Shown here: one piece after another, positions 41,357-47,416 of the stretch
Layout: each line of letters begins with the position of its first letter
Numbering within the stretch: position 1 is the first letter of the stretch
From: Bacteroides sp.
GTDB lineage: Bacteria; Bacteroidota; Bacteroidia; Bacteroidales; Muribaculaceae
Direction: 5' to 3'
DNA length: 47,416 nucleotides
NCBI GenBank assembly: GCA_014802045.1
Contig: JAAVDA010000015.1
Coordinates: 31,571 to 78,986 of the forward strand
Program-made: the position numbers and the translations under genes
The notes under the pieces: generated by a model
The model's input: only the letters and a program-made list of their open reading frames with translations
The model's database searches: none
What the model was told of the DNA's origin: nothing

Positions 41357-42400
41357 TCAGAGAGGATAAACTCCGTCGTCGCGGCGGGTGGAGGAGACGG
41401 TGATTTCCGCCGGATTGCCGGCATAGCGGATTGTGCCTTTACTTTTGCGGTAGGCCTGAAGGCTCTCCACTGCGTAGCAATCTATACCTCCCGAACTCAT
41501 CACCGTGGCGTAGACAGAGGTGGCTTTGAGATTTCTGGCTTCAATATTGCCCGAACTGCCATTGCTCATCTCGGCATAGGAACAGATACCCCCCACTCTG
41601 ATATCTCCGGCGCTGCGACATGTGAGCTTAACGTTCAGGGCTGTAAGGTCGGTCACTTTCACATTGCCCGATGAGTTGGAAGCGAGTGAAGCGTGGTCGG
41701 CCGAGGCTTCCTTCACCTTAATATCACCCGCTGAATTAGTGGTGAAAACAAGGTCTTCACCCGCAAGCACCGAAGGGACATCTATGTCACCGGCTGAATT
41801 TACGGTAAGTTTGGCCTGCTTGCGGGCCCGGATGTCGCCGGTTGAGATATCACCGGCCGAATTTACAATAAGGTTGGCCTCATCGGTAAGAATCTCCTTT
41901 GTTACGATATCGCCGGCTGAACTGGTGGTGAGGTTGACAGTGGGGGCGTTGATATTGCGGGCCCGGATGTCGCCTGCCGATTTCACCATCATACTCACCG
42001 CTTTGTTTGTCTTGATATCGCTCTTCACTGTTATATCGCCGGCACTGCCTACCGTGAAGCGCGACACATCAGGAGCGGAGACAATAAGGATGGTCTTATG
42101 ATTGCCCTGTATGTTCATATTCTCCGAGTAGCTCACGGTGAGATTGCCACCGGTCACTGTGACCTTGACATATTTAGCCAGATTGTCGGGCACATGGAGC
42201 TGCACTTTCTGGGGGCCGACGGTATATTCGATATCTATGGCTGTGTTGGTGCGCAGACCGTCGAAAGACGCATTGACCTTCACCGGCACTGTGACATAGT
42301 TTTTACTCGGCACTACTGTGGCGGGGGCTGCTGATGCTAAAACGCTCCAGGTCATTGCTACGGCCAGAAGAGCTGCCTTAAGAATATTGGGGATTCTCAT
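41357..42400 (-). CDS. Secreted DUF2807 (GIN domain) protein with SAGDI repeats
   Basis: 347 residues. Signal peptide NILKAALLAVAMTWSVLASA. The body is a repeated beta-structure: the pentapeptide SAGDI occurs seven times and variants (SSGNV, SSGNI, SSGGI) three times, spaced about 20-23 residues. This periodicity fits the right-handed beta-helix-like DUF2807/GIN fold. Located upstream of the sigma factor gene on the same strand, with a 41-nt gap. Probably periplasmic or surface exposed; function unknown. Confidence 0.85.
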   Translation of the reverse strand: MRIPNILKAALLAVAMTWSVLASAAPATVVPSKNYVTVPVKVNASFDGLRTNTAIDIEYTVGPQKVQLHVPDNLAKYVKVTVTGGNLTVSYSENMNIQGNHKTILIVSAPDVSRFTVGSAGDITVKSDIKTNKAVSMMVKSAGDIRARNINAPTVNLTTSSAGDIVTKEILTDEANLIVNSAGDISTGDIRARKQAKLTVNSAGDIDVPSVLAGEDLVFTTNSAGDIKVKEASADHASLASNSSGNVKVTDLTALNVKLTCRSAGDIRVGGICSYAEMSNGSSGNIEARNLKATSVYATVMSSGGIDCYAVESLQAYRKSKGTIRYAGNPAEITVSSTRRDDGVYPL

Positions 42401-42518
42401 AAGATGATATTTTGTTGTTAATGTTGGCTGATTATCTGTTTCTGCTTAATAGACACCCCGGATAGTGTGATTGTTACATCTAACCGGATATTTTTTTTTA
42501 CAAAAAGTGTGGTGGCAC

Positions 42519-42556
42519 AAAAAGCGGGAAGGGCACCCTTTCTGAGGTGCCCTTCC
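42519..42556 (-). terminator. Rho-independent terminator after the asparaginase gene
   Basis: Minus-strand perfect 11-bp stem GGAAGGGCACC / GGTGCCCTTCC (42546-42556 and 42527-42537), then CGCTTTTTG. It lies about 35 nt after the asparaginase stop and ends the metG-asparaginase unit. Confidence 0.85.
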
Positions 42557-42590
42557 TACACAGATATTGATATATATGGATGAAACGTCG

Positions 42591-43631
42591 TCAGGCTGTA
42601 AGCTCGCCACATAGCGATTGCTCGAAATTTTCGCTCACCTCTGCAGGCGATAATCCGAGACCGAAAAGATGCATCATCTTGGTTATGGCAGCCTCGCCGG
42701 TGATATCGTGGCCTGACACCGCCCCGCTTGCCATAAGGGCATCGCCGGCGGCATAGCGTTTGTGGACACCGCCATTGACACATTGGGTGACATTGACCAC
42801 CACCCGCCCGCTATCTACCGCGTCGGCGATGGCGCGGGTGAACCATTCGGCCGTGGGAGCATTGCCGGCTCCGAATGTTTTGAGCACTATGCCTTTGATG
42901 CCTGGGGTGGAGAGCTGATGGCGCAGGGTGGCTTCCGATATGCCCGGAAAGAGGTCAACAAACATCACCCCGGGGTCGAGCTCATAGTGAGTGCGGAGGG
43001 GGCGGCGCTCATTGCGGCGGTAGAGGGCATCCTCATTGTAGTGGATTCCGAGGCCAATCTTGGCCAAAGGGGGATAATTGTTGCTCTTGAAAGCGTTGAA
43101 ATTGTCGGCGCTCATTTTGGTGGAGCGGTTGCCTCGCCAGAGATAGTTCTCAAACAGTATGGCCACCTCCTGCACCATAGGCATTCCGGCCGCATCGGTG
43201 TCGGCCGCTATCTGCAGGGCAGTGATGAGGTTTTCCTCGCCGTCGGTGCGCACTTCACCTATGGGAAGCTGGGATCCGGTGATAATCACCGGCTTGGCCA
43301 GATTTTCGAGCATAAAGGAGAGGGCCGAGGCTGTATAGGCCATGGTGTCGGTGCCGTGGAGCACAACGAAGCCATCATATTTGCGGTAATTCCGCTCTAT
43401 AGTCTTGACAATCTCTACCCAATGAGCCGGCGACATGTCGCTTGAATCTATCGGGGAGTCAAACGACACATTGTCTATCTCAAAATTGAGCATCTTGATT
43501 TTTGGCACATTGTCAATCAGATGCGAGAAGTCAAATGGTTGCAGGGTGTGGGTGTCGGGATTCTCTATCATTCCGATTGTGCCACCGGTGTAAATGAGCA
43601 GAATCCGCGGTCGGCGGGAAGGGGTTTCCAT
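42591..43631 (-). CDS. ansA: Type I L-asparaginase
   Basis: 346 residues. Hydrolyses asparagine to aspartate and ammonia. N-terminal active-site motif LLIYTGGTIGMIENP with the nucleophilic Thr, and the second motif VVLHGTDTMAYTASALSFML with the Thr-Asp pair. KPVIITGSQLPIGEVRTDGE is also conserved. There is no signal peptide, which suits the cytoplasmic type I enzyme. Begins 19 nt after the metG stop, so it is probably co-transcribed. Confidence 0.93.
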   Translation of the reverse strand: METPSRRPRILLIYTGGTIGMIENPDTHTLQPFDFSHLIDNVPKIKMLNFEIDNVSFDSPIDSSDMSPAHWVEIVKTIERNYRKYDGFVVLHGTDTMAYTASALSFMLENLAKPVIITGSQLPIGEVRTDGEENLITALQIAADTDAAGMPMVQEVAILFENYLWRGNRSTKMSADNFNAFKSNNYPPLAKIGLGIHYNEDALYRRNERRPLRTHYELDPGVMFVDLFPGISEATLRHQLSTPGIKGIVLKTFGAGNAPTAEWFTRAIADAVDSGRVVVNVTQCVNGGVHKRYAAGDALMASGAVSGHDITGEAAITKMMHLFGLGLSPAEVSENFEQSLCGELTA

Positions 43632-43650
43632 CTTCGAAGGGTGGAAGAGA

Positions 43651-45690
43651 TTATTTCACCTGCGCACCCGGCACTACAGGACCGGTCGGACCAATCACCA
43701 CCAGACTTCCGTCGGCATTCTCAGCCGAGAGAATCATGCCCTGGCTTTCGATGCCTTTGAGCTTGCGCGGCGGCAGATTGGCGATGAAGCACACCTGCTT
43801 TCCAATCAGCTCTTCCGGCTGATAATGCTTTGCGATGCCCGACACTATGGTGCGGTTGCCCATGCCGTCGTCAATCAGGAAGCGGAGGAGCTTGTCGGCC
43901 TTGGGCACTTTCACACATTCCTTGACTGTGCCTACACGGATGTCGGCCTTCATGAAGGTGTCGAAATCGATATCCGGTTCTTGAGGGGCGGCCTTGAAGT
44001 TTTTCACTTTGTTCTGCTGCTTGATATCTTCGAGCCGTTTCATCTGGGCCTCGATGGCCGAATCTTCGATTTTTTCGAAAAGAAGCACCGGCTCAGCTAT
44101 TTCGGCTCCGGCTCCCACGAGATCAAACTCGCCGAGATTCTGCCAGCCGGCAGACTGGATGCGGAGCATGGTGCGGAGTTTCTCTGCAGCAAAGGGCATG
44201 AACGGTTCGAAGGCTATGGCCAGATTGGCGCAAAGTTGCAGAGCGAGGTTGAGGATAGTGGCTGTGCGCGCTTCGTCGGTCTTTGCCATTTTCCAGGGTT
44301 CGGTTTCCTGAAGATAGCGGTTGCCGATACGGGCCATCTCCATAGCCTCTTTAAGGGCTTCGCGGAAATGAAAGGTGTCAAGAGCCGCGGTAAGGCGGTC
44401 TTTGGTGGCACGCACTTCGGCAATCATAGCCTCGTCTACCGGCTGAAGCTCACCACACACGGGCACCATGCCTCCGAAATATTTATGGGTGAGCACTGTG
44501 GCGCGGTTAACGAAATTGCCGAACACAGCCACCAGCTCATTATTATTGCGAGCCTGAAAATCGGCCCATGTGAAATCGTTGTCTTTAGTCTCTGGAGCAT
44601 TGGCGGTGAGCACGTAGCGAAGGGTGTCTTGCTTGCCCGGGAAGTCGCGGAGATATTCGTGGAGCCACACTGCCCAGTTGCGCGAGGTGGAAATCTTATC
44701 CCCCTCCAGATTCAGAAACTCATTGGCCGGCACATTGTCGGGAAGCTGGAAATTGTCGCCGTAGGCCATAAGCATTGCGGGGAACACGATGCAATGGAAC
44801 ACGATGTTGTCCTTGCCGATGAAATTGATAATTCGTGTGTCGGACTGTTTCCACCATTTCTCCCAGCTTTCGGGGAGAAGCTCCTTGGTGTTGGAAATAT
44901 AGCCGATGGGAGCATCAAACCACACATAGAGCACCTTGCCTTCAGCGCCCTCTACAGGGACAGGCACACCCCACTTGAGGTCGCGGCTCACCGCACGCGG
45001 CTGAAGCCCCATGTCGAGCCACGATTTGCACTGGCCATAGACATTGGTTTTCCACTCCTTGTGGCCTTCGAGAATCCACTCTTTGAGACGCTCCTCATAG
45101 CGGTTGAGAGGCAGATACCAGTGGGTGGTCTCTTTCCAGCTCACGGGGGCGGATGTGAGACGCGAATGGGGATCGATAAGATCGGTGACGCTCAGCGACG
45201 ACCCGCAAGCCTCGCACTGGTCGCCATAAGCCTCCTTGCCACAATGAGGACAGGTGCCGGCCACATAGCGGTCGGCAAGAAATTCTCCCGCCTCCGCATC
45301 ATAGGGCTGCTCCGAGGTCTTGACTTCAAAACATCCGTCGTCATAGAGTTTTTTGAAAAATTCGGATGCTGTGTGGCGGTGTATGTCAGAGCTTGTGCGC
45401 GAATATATGTCAAAAGATACTCCGAGTTCGACCATTGAGTCGCGGATTATGGCATGATAGCGATCCACAATGTCCTGAGGTGTGACACCCTCCTCGCGGG
45501 CCTTGATGGTGATGGGCACTCCATGCTCGTCGCTACCACCGATCATCAACACGTCCTCACCCTTGAGGCGAAGATAGCGCGCATAGATATCGGCAGGCAC
45601 ATAGACGCCGGCCAGATGACCGATATGCACCGGGCCGTTAGCATAAGGGAGAGCGGTTGTGATAAGTGTACGGTTGAATTTCTTTTCCAT
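43651..45690 (-). CDS. metG: Methionyl-tRNA synthetase
   Basis: 679 residues. The HIGH motif is in [17 protein letters not shown] near the N terminus. The zinc knuckle has [17 protein letters not shown]. The KMSKS motif is represented by [13 protein letters not shown]. The C-terminal ~110 residues are an EMAPII-like tRNA-binding domain ([40 protein letters not shown]) that promotes dimerisation and tRNA binding. First gene of the metG-ansA unit, with a leader of about 108 nt. Confidence 0.95.
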   Translation of the reverse strand: MEKKFNRTLITTALPYANGPVHIGHLAGVYVPADIYARYLRLKGEDVLMIGGSDEHGVPITIKAREEGVTPQDIVDRYHAIIRDSMVELGVSFDIYSRTSSDIHRHTASEFFKKLYDDGCFEVKTSEQPYDAEAGEFLADRYVAGTCPHCGKEAYGDQCEACGSSLSVTDLIDPHSRLTSAPVSWKETTHWYLPLNRYEERLKEWILEGHKEWKTNVYGQCKSWLDMGLQPRAVSRDLKWGVPVPVEGAEGKVLYVWFDAPIGYISNTKELLPESWEKWWKQSDTRIINFIGKDNIVFHCIVFPAMLMAYGDNFQLPDNVPANEFLNLEGDKISTSRNWAVWLHEYLRDFPGKQDTLRYVLTANAPETKDNDFTWADFQARNNNELVAVFGNFVNRATVLTHKYFGGMVPVCGELQPVDEAMIAEVRATKDRLTAALDTFHFREALKEAMEMARIGNRYLQETEPWKMAKTDEARTATILNLALQLCANLAIAFEPFMPFAAEKLRTMLRIQSAGWQNLGEFDLVGAGAEIAEPVLLFEKIEDSAIEAQMKRLEDIKQQNKVKNFKAAPQEPDIDFDTFMKADIRVGTVKECVKVPKADKLLRFLIDDGMGNRTIVSGIAKHYQPEELIGKQVCFIANLPPRKLKGIESQGMILSAENADGSLVVIGPTGPVVPGAQVK

Positions 45691-45956
45691 ATTTTTATGA
45701 TTTGTGCAAGCCTAAGCTGATAAAATAGGTTGATAAATTCGATTATTTCTGATAACGGCGAACATTCTCGCCACGAGCTTAGCCCGCACTGCGTTCAATA
45801 CTGCAAAATTAATCCATCTTCGTCAATCCATAATCATTTATGGCGAACTTTTAGGCCTCTGTCAGCGTAATATTTTTAAGCAACGACCGTAAAGCCTGCC
45901 GATAATGGCGTGGCGGGATTGTTGCAAAATAAATAATCACTAAAGTTTCAACTGAT
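45691..45956. promoter_or_regulatory. Divergent intergenic region with the metG promoter and long leader
   Basis: The minus-strand -7 element TAATTTTG at 45804-45811 gives a metG leader of about 108 nt. No T-box or known riboswitch pattern is recognised in it. For the plus-strand DUF308 gene no perfect TAnnTTTG is seen (nearest TAAAGTTTC). No gene is seen. Confidence 0.5.
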
Positions 45957-46535
45957 ATGAAAACCGCACACAATTGGCTCACGATACTCATCGTGTTTGT
46001 TGTAGGGGTGCTGCTCATAGTGTGGCACCAGAGAGTAGACATCCTCTCATGGATAGTAATGGCCGTAGGGTTCATGCTCATCATTCCTTCTCTCTACAGC
46101 CTTATTTCGGCTCTGGTCCGCAAGAAAGATGACGGAAATATAAACCACTCGGCTTCAACATCTACAATAGTTGCTTCCATAGGCGCTCTCGCCCTCGGGA
46201 TTTGGATGGTGGTCACACCGGCTTTTTTCGTAGGGTTGCTTGCCTATATCTTCGGAGCTATCCTGATACTCTATGGTATTTTCCACATCGTTAACATCGG
46301 GTTCTGGGCGCGACCGTATGTGTTGCCCGGATGGATGTATATAATCCCGGTGCTTATGATTGGAGCCGGAGTGGTGATACTCTGCACAAGCGTGCGCACA
46401 ATCGAGAGCACAGTTGTGCTCATAACCGGCATTTCATTTGTGGCTTCAGCCGTCAATTCACTGTGTGAGACAGTAGCCACAAATCCGGCCCGCATAAGGG
46501 AAGCTAATCAATTGCCCCGGGGAAACGCTGATTGA
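45957..46535 (+). CDS. DUF308 / HdeD-like integral membrane protein
   Basis: 192 residues with about six hydrophobic helices in paired repeats: LTILIVFVVGVLLIVW, LSWIVMAVGFMLIIPSLYSL, IVASIGALALGIWMVVTPAF, VGLLAYIFGAILILYGIF, YIIPVLMIGAGVVILCTSV and VLITGISFVASAVNSL. This is the DUF308 pattern, related to the acid-resistance membrane protein HdeD. The acid-stress role is not demonstrated for this branch. Its 3' end overlaps the convergent cytidylate-kinase-like gene by 32 bp. Confidence 0.82.
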   Translation: MKTAHNWLTILIVFVVGVLLIVWHQRVDILSWIVMAVGFMLIIPSLYSLISALVRKKDDGNINHSASTSTIVASIGALALGIWMVVTPAFFVGLLAYIFGAILILYGIFHIVNIGFWARPYVLPGWMYIIPVLMIGAGVVILCTSVRTIESTVVLITGISFVASAVNSLCETVATNPARIREANQLPRGNAD

Positions 46536-47151
46536 GATAGGTGCGGATCACCTCTACAATCTGAGGCATGGATAGCAGCGATGTGTTGATTGTGAGATCA
46601 TAGCTTCCGGCTGCACCCCAAGTCTTGTCGGTATAGAAATTATAATAGTTTGAGCGCAGACGATTGACCTTCTCGGCTTTCGCCCGCGCTTTTTCGGGCG
46701 TAAGCGAAGAATCCCTACGCATGATTCTATCCACGCAATCGTCCATGTGGGCATGCACAAAGATATTCAATGTGTGGGGATGGTCGCGAAGCACATAGTC
46801 TGAGCTGCGGCCTACTATGACACACGAACCATTGTCGGCCAATGAGTGGATGAAATCGCTCTGAGCCTTATAGATATTGTCGTCGCTTATAGAAGTGGAG
46901 CCTGCATAGAAATTTGACGGATTCATGCCGAAGGCAAAAGAGAAAAGACCATTGAGAAAGGTGGGAAATCTCTCGTCGTTTTTCTCAAAAAATTCCGGAC
47001 TCATGCCCGCTCTCTTTGCTGCTTCACTCAGAAGCTCCTTATCATAATATTTGAAGCCGAAAGCCTCGGCAAGATGCATGCCAAGCTCCCTACCACCACT
47101 GCCGAACTGTCGGCCGATTGTAATCACCACTTTGGGTTTATCGTTTTCCAT
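46504..47151 (-). CDS. Cytidylate kinase-like family protein
   Basis: 215 residues. P-loop-like N terminus KVVITIGRQFGSGGRELGMH, then LAEAFGFKYYDKELLSEAAK, SCVIVGRSSDYVLRDHP and FVHAHMDDCVDRIMRRD. It matches the cytidylate_kin_2 family (PF13189), which is related to but distinct from CMP kinase Cmk; the true substrate is uncertain. A -7 element TAAATTTG lies at 47171-47178, 19 nt before the start. Confidence 0.87.
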   Translation of the reverse strand: MENDKPKVVITIGRQFGSGGRELGMHLAEAFGFKYYDKELLSEAAKRAGMSPEFFEKNDERFPTFLNGLFSFAFGMNPSNFYAGSTSISDDNIYKAQSDFIHSLADNGSCVIVGRSSDYVLRDHPHTLNIFVHAHMDDCVDRIMRRDSSLTPEKARAKAEKVNRLRSNYYNFYTDKTWGAAGSYDLTINTSLLSMPQIVEVIRTYLNQRFPGAID

Positions 47152-47242
47152 CGTATAATCTCTTTGACGACAAATTTACGAATTTTCCACCACATCTCAC
47201 CTCCCTGCCAATAATATAAGAAACTTTAATATCAAATGGGTA

Positions 47243-47288
47243 TAAAAAGAGGGAAGCTGCAGTCTCTTGTGGAGTTTGCGGCTTCCCT
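47243..47288 (-). terminator. Terminator of the rRNA operon
   Basis: Minus-strand stem GGGAAGC / GCTTCCC (47281-47287 and 47251-47257) with a 23-nt loop, followed by CTTTTTAT. It lies directly after the 5S rRNA. Confidence 0.8.
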
Positions 47289-47294
47289 TGGAAG

Positions 47295-47402
<108 letters not shown>

Positions 47403-47416
47403 TATCGTTAAAAAAA

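Noticed and set aside
43594-45438. 614-codon plus-strand open frame opposite metG and the end of asparaginase
   Set aside because: It lies fully antisense to a well-supported aminoacyl-tRNA synthetase. Its predicted protein is His/Gly-rich with no motif, as expected from the complementary frame of a GC-rich gene.
45691-45800. metG leader considered as a T-box riboswitch
   Set aside because: The leader is about 108 nt, no T-box sequence or specifier stem was recognised, and no terminator precedes the start codon.

Overview
The window looks like chromosomal DNA of a Bacteroidales bacterium. A Muribaculaceae-like gut lineage fits the gene families and the fairly high GC, but the family-level assignment is inference. 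Three things point to Bacteroidota. Promoters carry the -7 element TAnnTTTG instead of a sigma70-type -10 box. The gene families include GLPGLI, CarboxypepD_reg/TonB-like barrels, DUF2807 and Bacteroidales-type PurF and Mrp. Shine-Dalgarno sequences are mostly absent. The window begins inside purF (minus strand) and ends in a 5S rRNA (minus strand), so an rRNA operon lies just beyond the right edge.

Region 1 (1-8,000) is the accessory, most unusual part. It holds purF, a hexapeptide acetyltransferase and two paralogous outer-membrane barrel genes (OMP1, OMP2). Divergent from OMP2 is a PAS-LuxR regulator interrupted at a run of ten G, followed by a ThiF/MoeB-like E1 gene. A 13-14 bp box (TACCCTTTTGTGT) occurs upstream of OMP2, the regulator and the ThiF-like gene. 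It sits exactly 24 nt upstream of the -7 element at OMP2 and the ThiF-like gene, so these may form a small regulon switched by a phase-variable regulator. OMP1 lacks the box. Instead, a near-identical copy of the purF promoter and start codon lies upstream of it.

Region 2 (8,000-17,400) is mostly core: galK, argR, an argC homologue without its catalytic cysteine, dnaG, ettA, def and ruvX. It ends with a minus-strand cassette of a Panacea-type antitoxin, a GNAT-domain protein and a small membrane protein, which is a candidate toxin-antitoxin locus.

Region 3 (17,600-32,500) holds a tricorn-like S41 protease and a pair of YbjN-like genes, one fused to a trypsin-like protease and a zinc ribbon. 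Next come a YeiB/DUF418 membrane protein, a two-component system, and a divergent GLPGLI plus TonB-like receptor operon. After these a tandem duplication has decayed: a remnant of the DUF418 gene, an AT-richer aspartic-protease-like gene and a remnant of the receptor 3' end, bounded by ~55 bp direct repeats.

Region 4 (32,500-47,416) has mrp and trmB. Divergent from these is a tightly coupled operon (epimerase, small membrane protein, aroQ, short pyruvate kinase, O-methyltransferase). It continues with a voltage-gated-type ion channel, an ECF sigma factor cluster with a repeat-rich secreted protein and a DUF2807 protein, asparaginase, metG, a DUF308 membrane protein, a cytidylate-kinase-like protein and 5S rRNA. 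Four genes (ruvX, the DUF418 gene, the histidine kinase gene and trmB) have a perfect TAnnTTTG element exactly 4 nt before the start codon, which predicts leaderless or nearly leaderless transcripts.
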